From: Hydractinia symbiolongicarpus | Taxonomy: Eukaryota > Cnidaria > Hydrozoa > Anthoathecata > Hydractiniidae | DNA: 64,000 bases | Assembly (NCBI RefSeq): GCF_029227915.1 | Contig: NC_079888.1 | Location: 11,019,001-11,083,000 of the forward strand | Direction: 5' to 3' | In this document: piece after piece, positions 52,252-64,000 of the stretch | Numbering within the stretch: the first letter of the stretch is position 1 | How the letters are laid out: each line of letters opens with the position of its first letter | Translations under genes and position numbers: made by a program | Notes under the pieces: generated by a model | Told to the model about the DNA's origin: nothing | Seen by the model: only the letters and a program-made list of their open reading frames with translations | The model's database searches: none

Positions 52252-53290
52252 AAGCCCAGGGGCTTGAAGATTTCCGCCATTAGCCTAAGTTTGATTTTAA
52301 TAATATTGTTGTTGATCTGGTTTCGAATGCCTTTTGTTTGTGTAACAATAAATCTATTATCTGTTAGCGTTGTTGTGGCAACGATGTTATGAAATTAAAT
52401 GAAATTATAACGATATTTTAACAAATTTTAAAGTATATTGTAGAAAAATTATAACTGTATTATAGAATATATTTAATGATATTATACAAGTGTATTCTGG
52501 CCTTAACTAACCTGCAATGTTAACCCTATTCGGTCCGGGGTTTTTCGAACATACTATGACCGGGGGGGGGCGGATTCCGCCCCCCCTCAATAACTTTTCA
52601 TAGGGTTGTTCAAATTGAATCAAACTTGGCACACTTATAGTACGTCATAAAAGGAACAAAATGGCGCCAAAAAAAATTTGCTTGCGTCAGCACATTTTCT
52701 GTGACGTCATCAAAAGCTTAAAAATTGTTAAAAATGCCACTATCTGCTTAAAATATAATTACTTTTGTTCTAGAGCGAATTTTTACATTCTGTTTGAAGT
52801 TTCTGAAAGCTAAATAAAAGTTATTTAACATATCTTCCGGTTTTTACATGGATCGGATAAAAAATTGCCAAAAATTGCCCGAAAATCCGTCTTTTTCTGA
52901 TTTTCGGGTAAAATCCGACAAAATCGGGAAATCGGATTAATCACGTGTCAAAATTATTCAAAATGATTCTTCTTAATGAAACAAAGTTGTGTTGAAAGTT
53001 TCAAGTTCTAAGGATAATCCTAACAGGAGTTATTATATTTTCTCCATTATAAGGATTTCATAGAGATTTTTAGGGGTAGTTTCGAGTAATGGCCAATATC
53101 AAAGCCTCTGAAAGGTATGGGACCTAAAAAATTTGCATGCAGGTGTCTAATAGATAAATGTTGAAACTCAGTAAGTATTATAGCCATATAACAAAGCAAT
53201 CAGGAGTTATTATAAAAAAACCGTCAGGGGGGGCGGAATCCGCCCCCCCCCCGGACCGAATAGGGTTAAAATACAAATAAAATTCATGAA
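52252..53290 (-). repeat. Dispersed repeat, copy 2 (split by a MITE)
   Basis: Reverse-complement relative of 43240-43390. GGGGCTTGAAGATTTCCGCC lies at about 52259 and CTAACCTGCAATGTTAA at about 52507-52523. The copy continues after the MITE with TTAAAATACAA at 53266. Confidence 0.75.
52520..53269. mobile_element. piggyBac-type MITE, 742 bp plus TTAA duplications
   Basis: TTAA (52520-52523) is followed by CCCTATTCGGTCCGG. The other end is the exact complement, CCGGACCGAATAGGG, followed by TTAA (53266-53269). Next to each end is a G-run/GGCGGAATCCGCC palindrome. No coding capacity. TTAA targeting and CCCT ends indicate mobilisation by a piggyBac transposase. Confidence 0.9.
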
Positions 53291-54413
53291 TAATTAATTA
53301 GTTCTGCTGAATATAGCTTTAGTCTACGTGCTTGAAAAATTGTACAGAAAGAAATGACGTAACATCAAAGATGGCGCATTATAAGACGATCTTCATTATG
53401 CTACACTGCACGAGCTTTAACTTTCGATAGCATATAAACTTTAAAATAAAGTATTGTTCATTGGATGATGAAACAATCTGTTGCACTGTTAGGATTCTTA
53501 TTGGCTTAAAACTCATTTTAGCCTCGTTCTCAGAAAAAAATCTTTAGCCTGGATAAGTTTTGGGAGTCCAGCCTAGCTGCGCTGTGTCTATCTATCTATC
53601 CCTCTATCTCTCTATCTCCTCAGGCGGTTTAAAAGATTCCGCCTTCGCTGGCGGAAATAAAAAATTTCCACTATATAAAGCAAAATTCATACATGTAATT
53701 TTTCTATATAGGCCCTGAATATAAAAATTTTGGTTACGGCACTGTTAGTACTACATAAAATGGGTAATGTTTAAATATTACCCTTTTTTTCTAAGGCTAG
53801 CTAGAGTAACTATGAAATGACAAGCCTACGGATTTAGCTGGGTCAAGAATCAAAAACCAGAGAGGGACATTACATCACAGCTTCGTGCCTTATCGCTAGC
53901 TACACATATTTAAGAACACTTGTGGGAAATTTCATTGTTCATTATGTCACCCCATATGGATTTATATGGTTGGTATTTAAAAAATAGTTGCACGCAGCCT
54001 TGTTTTAATCTACCTGGGTCTAAACGAAATATGGAGGAGTTCATTATCCAGAAATAGCGACAGCCGTGGATTATATGGAGCAAAAAGAACTTGTATTTTG
54101 CATGGGCAACCTATCCGTTCATGCATGTGTAAACTTTGTGGTTTATCACACCTGCAATGAATATTGTAGAGCACTTGGACTGAAATGTTTAGAGTAACTT
54201 ATTTTTATATTTTATGTTTCTTACCTTCTATTATGTTAGCACTGTAACTGACCACAGTTAAATATGACTTAACTGAGATTGCATTTCGAGTATTAAAGAG
54301 TCTTAATTTTAAAGATACAGGCAGCATCAGCTAGGAATTTCTTATAAATAAATACTAGTCAACATATTTTAGTTATTTTTTTTGTTTTGTTCATACTTAA
54401 TAAATAGATATTT
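53291..54413. other. Non-coding interval
   Basis: Contains a (TATC/TCTA)n-type run at about 53588-53620 and a small GGCGG...CCGCC inverted motif at about 53624-53655. No gene supported. Confidence 0.55.
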
Positions 54414-55770
54414 TCAATTACATAGTCTGTTGGGTCTAAACGTTGATGAATCCAGAATCTGTTCACATTGTTTCCTAAAATCAGGATGCAAGTAATCATT
54501 TCCATACTGCAATACATTTGACAATTCTGCAACATTATTTAGCTCCTCTTCTGTTACTTGAAAACCTAAAAGACAGATTAATTGGGCTAATGTTCTATTT
54601 TGTTCTTGACAATATATTTGTTATGAGATGATAGTATAGTATATAAAAATTATGTTCTTTTTAGAAGTGTACAATTTATGTTATGTTAACATTAAAGAAA
54701 AAAGAGAAAGTTCTTACCACATTCTTCTAACCCATATCTTTCTGAAAAATCGTAAATGTGGTTAGGTTTTCCTTAAGGCAACATTGTATTTCGCTGACAT
54801 CGTATGCAATGTGTATTCCACACTATTTCCTTAAAATCGTCTAATTCTTTTTTTACAAGTGGAATCATGATAAAAGCCGGCTGGTCTCTAAAAAAATGCT
54901 GTATAAACACACCTTTTTATAGTTCTACAATAATTTTATAGTTCCATTTTTGAGATTAATTTTTTGAAAAGATTTGCCTGTCACAAGAGTTATTGGAATC
55001 ATAATGATTTTCTGTGATAAGCCAGTTAACCCCTCCTTGAAGTACTTTTCGAGTCTTTCGTGCAGCTCTTTCCACCAGCGCTCAATCTAAAACGACAAAA
55101 GTCACCTTTGGATATACATTATACTAAGTATAATTTAAAGCTATAACTTGTTAACTTTAAAATCACGAAATTTACAAATTCTCAGACCTTGAAATAAAAT
55201 TATTATACCTGGTTCCAATTTGAAGGACCATAGTAAACAGAATCAGTTGGGTCAGCAAGATTGCCCTTATTATTACGTAGATATGCCTGCATAGTAGCCA
55301 TCACTCCAGTTTCTCTACCTCTATCCATTCTCAAATATGATGGTAACATTCTTGTCTTGTACAGATATTCCAAAAACCAACGACCTATGATTTCGGGTTT
55401 GGAATTTGTTGTCCACACTTTGAGCCATAGTATTTTTCTACTGGCTGTATCCATACAGCCATATATAGCCAGAGGAAAGGTACTGTTTTGAAACCCAATT
55501 AGTTTATCGTGACCATCCACAGATTAAAACCAGTTTGGACCTTTGGTGGTAAAACATATTTTGGCACGCTTTCTTTTAAACCCAGGTTGACGAGTTTCCA
55601 ATCTTTCTGGGTCTATAGCATACATCATGTTATAAACTCTGTCTCTAGGTACCTTTATATCATATTTTTGTCGCATTTTATTTGCATTGCCCTATATCCT
55701 AGCAATTTCCCTGGTGCATTCATCACATTCTCCACTGCAGCCGTCACCTTGCTTAGGCCACCATCAAAAA
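54414..55770 (-). pseudogene. Integrase-core (DDE) transposon-derived gene with introns, broken
   Basis: Four exon-like blocks on the minus strand. Block 1 (about 55770-55203): GGLSKVTAAVENVMNAPGKL, QPGFKRKRAKICFTTKGPNW, SVDGHDKLIGF, FPLAIYGCMDTASRKILWLK, LRMDRGRETGVMATMQAYLR and YGPSNWNQ. Block 2 (from 55086): IERWWKELHERLEKYFKEGL. Block 3 (54887-54718): IVWNTHCIRCQRNT...YDFSERYGLEEC. Block 4 (54565-54414): VTEEELNNVAELSNVLQYGN. The YGCMD and RMDRGRE segments give an integrase-like Asp...Asp...Glu arrangement of a type common in cnidarian and fish genomes. An in-frame TAA before SVDGHD, another before GKPNHIYDF and further shifts make it a pseudogene. Splice sites CAG|GTATAA and GTTTTAG are plausible. 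Confidence 0.68.
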
Positions 55771-55947
55771 TGTGTTATGTTCGCGTCCTGAAGACCCTGC
55801 AAGAATGATTCGGTCGGTCGGTCGGGCGTATTTTTCCCCGACATTTTTAGATTGGAGCGAGTAAATTCGTTCCCAGTGCTACAAAAAAGTATAGCGTCAC
55901 ACTCGACATCTTTTGCAGACCCTTTTTCGCTGCCCCACAAACTGTCA

Positions 55948-58900
55948 GTAGCACGAGGAGTACAAGTCGTTTCCAAGTGCGCTATTGTCCTATAACACCG
56001 TCAACTACGTTTACACGCAATTAAAGGTTGTGAAATAGCCTTTTGCCGCCTAATAAAGGCCTTACACGCAATTCACGTGTTTCCAGGTGCCTGCGCAGAT
56101 TTCCACCGGTCTAGTTCTTCCAATCTTAATGCACTACGACGTCCCAATTCGTATTCCATTGTGCCATTGCCTTATAACAACGTCATACTTGTACAGGCCT
56201 CTAAAGGCTGTAATACGGCCTTTGTGGCCCATTTAAGGTCTTTCACGTAAATCACGTGGTCCACGTGCCTGCACAGGTTCCAACAGAGTGGTCTCTCCAC
56301 TTTGAATGGTTTAGGTCGTCTTAAGTCGTTTTCTAGTGCGCCATTGTCTTATAACACTGTGAACTACGTTTACAGACCTTTAAAAGCTGTTATATGACAT
56401 TTTACGGAATCATAAAGGACTTACACGTAGACTACGTGGTTCCACTTGCCTGCGCAGTTTCCCAACAGAGTAGTCTTTCCACCGTGAATGGACTACATCG
56501 TCCCAAGTCGTTTTCTATTGCGCCACTGCTTTATAACGCCGTGAACTCCATTTACAGGCCTTTAAAGGCTGTGATATAGGCCTTTGCCGCCTAATAAAGG
56601 CGTTACACGTAATTCACGTGTTTCCACATGCCTGCACAGGTCCCAACGGTGTAGTCCTTCCAGACTCAACGAAATACGACGTGTCCAATCGTTTTCGATT
56701 CCGTCATCGCCTTATAACACCGTGAACTACGTTTAAAGACCTTTAAAAGCTGTTATATGACCTTTTACGGAATCATTAAGGCCTTACACGTAGACTACGA
56801 GGTTCCACTTGCCTGCGCAGTTTCCCAACAGAGTAGTCCTTCCACTCTCAATGAACTACGTCGTCCCAAGTAGTTTTCCAGTGCGCCATTGTCTTATAAC
56901 ACCGTCAAATACGTTTACAGGCATTTAAAGGCTGTGATATAGCCTTTTGCCGCTTATTTAAGGCCTTACACGAAAATCACGTGCTTCCACGTGCCTGCGC
57001 AGGTCCCAACGGTCTAGTCCTTCCACTCTCAATGGACTACGTCGTCCCAAGTTGTCTTCCAGTGCGCTATGGCCTTGCAAGACCTTGAACTACGCTTACT
57101 GGCCTTTAAAAGCTGTGATGTGGCTCTTTCGTCGCCTAATAAAGGCCTTATACGTGAATTACATGCTTCCACCTGCCCGTGCAGGTTCCCAACGGTCTAG
57201 TCCTTCCATTCTCGATGGCCTAAGACGTCCGAAGTCGTTTTCCAGTTCGCTATGGCCTGATAACAACCTCAAGTACGCGTACAGGCCTCTAAAGGCCGTA
57301 ATACGGCATTTGTGGTTAAATTAAGGTCTTTCAGGTAAATCACGTGGTTCCATGTGGCTGTGCAGTTTCCCAACAGAGTAGTCCTTCCACTCTCAATGGA
57401 CTACGTCGTCCCAAGTCGTTTTCCAAGGCGCCATTGTCTAATAAACCGTCAACTACGCTTACAGGCATTTAAAAGCTGTGATATAGCCTTTTGCCGCCTA
57501 ACAAAGAACTTACACGTAAATCACGTGGTTCCACGTGCCTGCACAGGTTCCAACAGAGTGGTCCCTCCACTCTAAATGGTCTAGGTCGTCTTAAGTCGTT
57601 TTTTAGTGCGTCATTGTCTTATAACACTGTGAACTACGTTTACAGACGTTTAAAAGCTGTTTTATAACCTTTTACGGAATCATAAAGGCCTTACACGTAG
57701 ACTACGTGGTTCCACTTGCCTGCGCAGTTTCCCAACAGAGTAGTCCTTCCACTCTCAATGGACTACGTCGTCCCAAGTCGTTTTCCAGTGCGCCATTGTC
57801 TTATAACACCAATAACTCCGTTTACAGGCAATTAAAGTCTGTGATATATCCTTTTCCCGCCTAATAAACCCCTTACACGTAAATTACGCGGTTCCACGTG
57901 CCTGCGCAGGTTCCCAACGCTCTAGTCCTTCCAATCTCAACGGACTGCGACGTGTGAAATCATTTTCTATTGCGCCGCTGCTTTATAACGCCGTGAACTC
58001 CATTTACAGGCTTTTAAAGGTTGTGATATAGCCTTTTGCCGCCTAGTAAAGCCCTTGCACGTAAATCACGTGGTTACACGTGCCTGCGCTTGTTTCCAAC
58101 AGTGTAATCCCTTCACTCTCATTGGACTACGACGTTCCAAGTCGTTTTCCATTGCGCCATTGTCTTATAACACCGTGAACTTCGTTTACAGGCCTGTAAA
58201 GGCTGTTATATGATCTTTTATGGCCTAATAAAGGCCTTACATGTAAACTATGTTGTTCCACGCGCCTGCGCAAGTTTCCAACAGAGTAGTCTCTCCACTC
58301 TAAATGGTCTACGTCGTCCTAATTCGTTTTCCAGTGCGCCATTGTCTTATAACACTGTGAACTTCGTTTACAGGCCTTTAAGGGCTGTTATATGACCTTT
58401 TACGAATCATAAAGGCCTTACACATAAACTACGTGGATCCACGTGCCTGTGCAGGTCTCCAACGGTCTAGTCTTTCCACTCTCAATGGACTACGACGTTC
58501 CACGTCGTCTTCCAGTGCACCATTGCCTAATAACACCGTGAACTACATTTAAAGACCTTTAAATGCTATTATATGTCCTTTTACAGCCTCAAAGATGCCT
58601 TAAAACTAAATTACGTGGTTCTACGTGCCTGCGCAGATTTCCAACTATCTAGTCCTTCCAATCTCAATGGATCTGTGAAATCAATTTCCATTGCGTCAAT
58701 GGAAAGTCCTTCTACTATTAATAGACTACGTCGTCCCAAGTCGTCGTCCAGTGCGCCATTGACCTATAACACCGTCAACTACGTTTACAGGCAATTAAAG
58801 GCTGTGATATAGCCTTCTACGCCAAATGAAGGCCTTACACGTAAATAACGTGGTTCCACGTGCCTGCGCTGGTTTCCAACAGAGTAGTCGCTCCACTCTC

Positions 58901-61900
58901 ATTGGACTACGACGTTCCAAGTCGATTTTACAGGGCGCCATTGAATTATAACACCGTCAACTACGTTTACAGGCATTTAAATGCTATTATATGGCCTTTT
59001 ACGGCCTCCTATAGGCCTTACACGTAAACTACGTGGTTCCACGTCCCTGCGCAGGTTCTCAATTGGCTAGTCCTTCCACTCTCAATAGGCTACGACGTTC
59101 CATGCCGTTTTCTATTGCGCCATTGGCTTATAACACCGCCAACTACATTTACAAGATCTTAAAGGCTGTTATATGACCTTTTACGCCTAATAAAACCCTT
59201 ACACGTAAATCACGTGGTTCCACTTGCCTGCGCAGTGTCCAACAGAGTAGTCGCTCTACTCTCATTTGACTACGACGATCCAAGTCGTTTTTAAGTGCGC
59301 CATTGTCTTATAACGCCGTGAACTACATTTACAGACCTTTAAATGTTATTATAAGTCCTTTTACGGCCTCTTATAGGCCTTACACGTAAGCTACGTGGTT
59401 CCACGTCCCTGCGCAGGTTCTCAATGGTCTAGTTCTTCCACTCTCAATAGGCTACGACGTTCCATGCCGTTTTCCATTGCGCCATTGGCTTATAACACCA
59501 ACAACTACGTTTACAGAACTTTTAAGGCTGTTGTATGATCTTTTACGCCCTACTAATGGGCTTACACGTAAATTACGTGGTTCCACGTGCCTGGACAAGT
59601 TTCCAACGGTCTAGTCCTTCCACTCTCTTTCGACTATGACGTTCCAAGTCGTTTTCCAGTGCGTCATTGCCTAAAAACACCGTGAACTACGTTTACAGGA
59701 ATTTAAATGCTACTATATGTCCTTTTACGCCCTACTAAAAGCCTTACACGTAAACTACGTGGTTCCACGTGCTTGCGCAGGTTTCCAACAGAGTAGTCAC
59801 TCCACTCTCATTGGACTACGACGTTCCAAGTCGTTTTCCAGTGAGCCATTGCCTAATAACACCGTGAACTACGTTTACAGGCCTGTAAAAGCTGTTATAT
59901 GACCTTTTACGGAATCATAAAGGCCTTACACGTAAACTGCGTGGTTCCATGTGTCTGCGCAGGTTCCCAACGGTCTAGTCCTTCCATTCTCAATCGCCTA
60001 AGACGTCCAAAGTCGTTTTCTAGTTCGCTATGGCCTGATAACAACCTCAAGTACGCGTACAGGCCTCTAAAGGCCGTAATACGGCCTTTGTGGTCCAATT
60101 AAGGTCTTTCAGGTAAATCACGTGGTTCCATGTGGCTGCGCAGTTTCCCAACGGTCTAGTCCTTCCACCCTCAATAAACTGCGTCGTTCCAAGTCGTTTT
60201 CCAAGGCGCCATTGTCCTATAACACTTTCAACTACGTTTACAGGCAATTAGAGGCCATGATATAACCTTTTAGGCCTAACAAAAGCCTTACACATAAATC
60301 ACGTGGTTCAAGGTGCCTGCGCAGGTTTCCAACAGAGTAGTCGCTCCACTTTCATTGGACTACGACGTTCCAAGTCGTTTTCCAGGGCGCCATTGTCTTA
60401 TAACACTGTAAACTACGTTTACAAGTCTTTAAAGGCTGATGACCTTTTACAGTCTAATAAAAGCCTTACACATAAATCACGTGGTTCTACATGCATGCGC
60501 AGGTTTCCAACAGAGTAGTCGCACCACCCTCATTGCACTACGACGTTCCAAGTCGTTTTCCAGGGCGCCACTGTCTTATTACATGGTCAACTGCGTTTAC
60601 AGGCTTTTAAAGGCTGCGATATAGCCGTTTGCTGACTAATAAAGGCCTTACACGTAAGTCACGTGATTCCACGTGCCTGCACAGGTTCCAACAGAGTAGT
60701 CCCGCCACTCTAAATGATCTACGTCGTCCTAAGTCGTTTTCCAGCGCTCCATTGTCTTATAAAACTGTGAACTTCGTTTACAGGCCTTTAAGGGCTGTTA
60801 TATGACCTTTTACGGAATCATTAAGGCGTTACACATAAAGTACGTGGTTCCACGCGTCTGCACAAGTTGCCAACGGTCTAATTCTTCCAATCTAAAAGGA
60901 CTACGACGTCCCAAGTCGACTTCTACTGCGCCATTGCCTTATAACACCCTGAACTACGTTTCCGATCCTTTAAATACTATTATATGTCCTTTTACAGCCT
61001 CGTAAAAGCCCTACACATAAACTACGTGGTTCCACGAGCTTGCGCAGGTTTCCAAATGTTTAGTCCTTCCAATCTCAATGGACTACGACGTGTGAAATCA
61101 TTTTCCATTGCGTCAATGTTTTATAACACCGTGAACTCTATTTACAGGCCCTTAAAGCCTGTGATGTGGCCTTTTACGCCTAATAAAGGCCTCACACATA
61201 AATCACGTGGTTCCACGTTCCTGCGCAGAATTCCATCGGTCTAGTCCTTCCAATCTCAACGGACTGGGACGTCCCAAGTCGTTTTCCAGTGCGCCATGTT
61301 CTTATAACATCGTCAACTACAATTACAAGTCCTTAAATTCTGTTACATGACATTTTACGGTCTACTAAAGGCCTTACACGTAAAACACGTGGTTGCACGG
61401 GTCTGCGCCAGTTGCCAAGGTTCTAGCTCTTCCAATCTCAATGGACTACGTCGTCCGAAGTTGTTTTCCAGTGCGCCATTGTCTTATAACACCAACAACT
61501 ACGTTTAAAGAACTTTAAAGGCTGTTATATGACCTTTTACGGCCTCTTATAGGCCTTACACGTAAGTCGCGTGGTTCCACGTGCCTGCACAGGTTCCAAC
61601 AGCCTTTTGCCGCCTAACAAAGAACTTACACGTAAATCACGTGGTTCCACGTGCCTGCACAGGTCCAACAGAGTGGTCCCTCCACTCTAAATGGTCTAGG
61701 TCGTCTTAAGTCGTTTTTTAGTACGTCATTGTCTTATAACACTGTAAACTACGTTTACAGTTTCCATTGTCTTATAACACTGTGAACTACGTTTACAGAT
61801 CTTTAAAAGCTGTTTTATGACCTTTTACGGAATCATAAAGACCTTACACGTAGACTACGTGGTTCCATTTGCCTGCGCAGTTTCCCAACAGAGTAGTCCT

Positions 61901-62764
61901 TCCACTCCCAATGAAATACGTCGTCCCAAGTCGTTTTCCAGTGCGCCATTGTCTTATAACACCAATAACTCCGTTTACAGGCAATTAAAGTCTGTGATAT
62001 ATCCTTCTCCCGCCTAATAAACCCCTTACACGTAAATCACGTGGTTCCACACGCCTGTGCACGTTTCCAACAGTTTTGTCCTTGCACTCTCAATGGACTA
62101 CGTTGCCTCAAGTCGTTTTCCAGTGCGCCATTGTCTTATACCACCGTCAACAACATTTACAGGCCTTTATAGGCTGTTATATACATTTTACGGCCTAGTA
62201 AAGGCCTTACACGTAAAACACGTGGCTGCACGTGCCTCTGCAGGCACCCAACGTTCTACTCCATTCAATCTTCACGGACTATGACCTCCCATATCGTTTT
62301 CCAGTGGGCTATTGCCTTATAACACCCTCAACTAATTATGCAGGCCTCTAATGTCTGTAATACGGCCTTTTACGCCCTAGGAAAGGCCTTACACGTATAT
62401 TACGTGGTTCCAAGTGCTCCGCAGGTTTCCAACAGAGTAGAGGCTTCACTCTCATTGCACTACGACGTTCCAAGTCGTTTTCTAGTGCGCCATTGTCTTA
62501 TAAATCCGTGAACTACATTTACACACCTTTAAATGCGATTATATGTCCTTTTACGACATCTTATGGGCCTTACACATAAACTGCGTGGTTCCACGTGCCT
62601 ACGCAGTTTCTCAACGGTCTAGTCCTTCCATTCTCCGTTGACTACGTCGTCCCAAGTCGTTTTCCAGGGCGCCATTGTCTTATAACACCGTTAACTACAT
62701 TTACAAGTTCTTAAACGCTGTTATATGACATTTTACGGAATCATAAAGGCCTTACACATAAAGT
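55948..62764 (+). repeat. Satellite array, ~181-bp monomers, forward orientation
   Basis: About 37 diverged monomers. Phase marker TTATAACACCGTGAACTA-like recurs about every 180-182 bp (for example 56172, 56351, 56531, 56712, 56894). Each unit carries CCTTTAAAGG-like, TTACACGTAAA, the dyad CACGTGGTTCCACGTG, TGCGCAGG, and CTCAATGGACTACGACG. Larger blocks recur, for example about 57600-58000 resembles 61690-62030. Short frames near 61 codons inside it are repeat artefacts. Confidence 0.95.
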
Positions 62765-64000
62765 TTTCCAGTGTTATAAGACAATGGCGCCCTGCAAAAA
62801 CGACTTGGAACGTCGTAGTGCAATGAGAGTGAAGCCTCTACTCTGTTGGAAACCTGCGGAGCACGTGGAACCACGTAATATACGTGTAAGGCCTTTCCTA
62901 GGGCATAAAAGGTCATAAAACAGCCTTTAAAGTTCTTTAAACGTAGTTGTTGGTGTTATAAGACAATGGCGCTCTGGAAAACGACTTGGGAAGTTGTAGT
63001 TCTTTGAGATTGGAAGAACTAGACCGTTGGCAACTTGCGCAGACCTGTGGAACCACGTAATTTATGTGTAAAGCCTTTATGATTCCGTAAAAGGTCATAT
63101 AACAGCCTTTAAAGTTGTTTAAACGTAGTTGTTGGTGTTATAAGACAATGGCGCACTGGAAATCAACTTCGGACGTCTTAGTCCATTGAGATTGGAAGAA
63201 CTAGACCATTGGTAACTTGCGCAGACCCGTGGAACCACGTGTTTTACGTGTAAGGCCTTTAGTAGACCGTAAAATGTCATGTAACAGCATTTAAGGACTT
63301 GTAATTGTAGTTGACGATGTTATAAGACAATGGCGCACTGGAAAACGACTTGGGACGTCCCAGTCCGTTGAGATTGGAAGGACTAGACCGATGGAAGCCT
63401 TAGCAGGCGCGAGGAACCATGTAGTTTACATGTGAGGCTTTTGTTATGCCGTATAAGGTCATAAAACAGCCTTTAAAGGCCTGTAAACGTAGTGCACAGT
63501 GTTAAAAGACAATGGCGCCCTGCAAAAACGACTTGGAACGTCGTAGTGCAATGAGAGTGAAGCCTCTACTCTGTTGGAAACCTGCGGAGCACGTGGAACC
63601 ACGTAATATACGTGTAAGGCCTTTCCTAGGGCATAAAAGGTCATATAACAGCCTTTAAAGTTCTTTAAACGTAGTTGTTGGTGTTATAAGACAATGGCGC
63701 ACTGGAAAACGGCATGGAACGTCGTAGTCCATTGAGAGCGCAAAAACTAGACCGTTGGAAACCTACGCAGGCACATGGAACCGCGTAATATACGTGTAAG
63801 GCCTTTCCTAGGACGTAAAAGGCCGTATTACAGCCCATTGAGGCCTGCACAAGTAGTTGAGCGTGTTATAAGGCAATGGCGCAGTAGAAAACGACTTGGG
63901 ACGTCGTAGTTCTTTGAGATTGGAAGAACTAGAGCGTTGGCAGTGTGCGCAGACCCGTGGAACCACATAATTGATGTTTAAAGCCTTTATGAATCCGTAA
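62765..64000 (-). repeat. Satellite array, same family, reversed orientation
   Basis: From about 62765 the monomers read in reverse (GTGTTATAAGACAATGGCGC and so on) to the window edge, about seven units. A variant containing GAAGCCTCTACTCTGTTGG occurs at 62793 and again 728 bp later at 63521, a four-monomer higher-order period. The array continues past the window. Confidence 0.93.

Noticed and set aside
56394-63850. Many ~61-codon frames with similar peptides (MTFYGIIKALH...)
   Set aside because: The ~181-bp satellite read in one frame gives repeated short frames; frames drift and stop in each unit.
55948-64000. CRISPR-like array
   Set aside because: Eukaryotic context; whole 181-bp units repeat with drift and there are no unique spacers.

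Overview
This is AT-rich, repeat-dominated animal DNA. Host genes have spliceosomal introns with GT/AG borders. The transposon mix (PIF/Harbinger, piggyBac, Polinton-type polymerase, CR1/L2-like LINEs, pogo-like MITEs), the P2X7-like cargo gene and a DEAH helicase-RBR protein together suggest a cnidarian, possibly a hydrozoan. That placement is inference; no rRNA or mitochondrial marker is present.

Layout. 0-1.8 kb: a decayed PIF/Harbinger element with convergent transposase and MADF genes. 2.3-8.5 kb: the main host gene, a three-exon gene of about 1,747 codons joining an N-terminal region, a DEAH/RHA helicase and a C-terminal RING-IBR-RING ubiquitin ligase. 8.5-13 kb: a 46-bp tandem repeat, non-coding AT-rich DNA and a 350-bp (TA)n tract. 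13.1-17.2 kb: a nearly full-length CR1/L2-like LINE whose long frame is broken by one stop; it carries a 2A-like motif and a PHD finger before the endonuclease and reverse transcriptase. 17.2-18.5 kb: an old degenerate tandem array. 18.9-21.3 kb: a three-exon, apparently intact gene for a P2X7 cytoplasmic-tail-like (ballast) domain, convergent with a DDE transposase that has one homopolymer frameshift. 21.6-23 kb: LINE debris. 23.8-25 kb: a Harbinger transposase pseudogene with an in-frame (TTA)n expansion. 25.9-26.2 kb: a THAP-like remnant.

27-36 kb: non-coding DNA, a 400-bp MITE, a Polinton-type DNA polymerase B relic and an internally deleted piggyBac element. At 36.2-36.5 kb there is a perfect palindrome with no spacer and 143-bp arms. 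36.9-38 kb: a run of very short in-phase exons leading into a KMT5A-like SET domain that lacks its C-terminal half. 39-42.5 kb: a second LINE relic and a second Polinton polymerase relic (N-terminal part). 48.3-49 kb: an intact RD3-like gene. 49.9-51.6 kb: a pogo-like element hosting an internally deleted Harbinger element with a TAA duplication. 52.3-53.3 kb: an older repeat hosting a 742-bp piggyBac-type MITE; a second copy of the older repeat at 43.2 kb shows the empty site. 54.4-55.8 kb: an integrase-core pseudogene. 55.9-64 kb: a ~181-bp satellite array that reverses orientation at about 62.77 kb.

Functional picture. The likely functional host genes are the helicase-RBR gene and the RD3-like gene. 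The P2X7-like gene is intact but is probably transposon cargo. The SET gene may be real but appears incomplete here. Most other coding signal is decaying mobile DNA. All exon joins were made by hand from splice signals and reading phase and have not been tested against transcripts.
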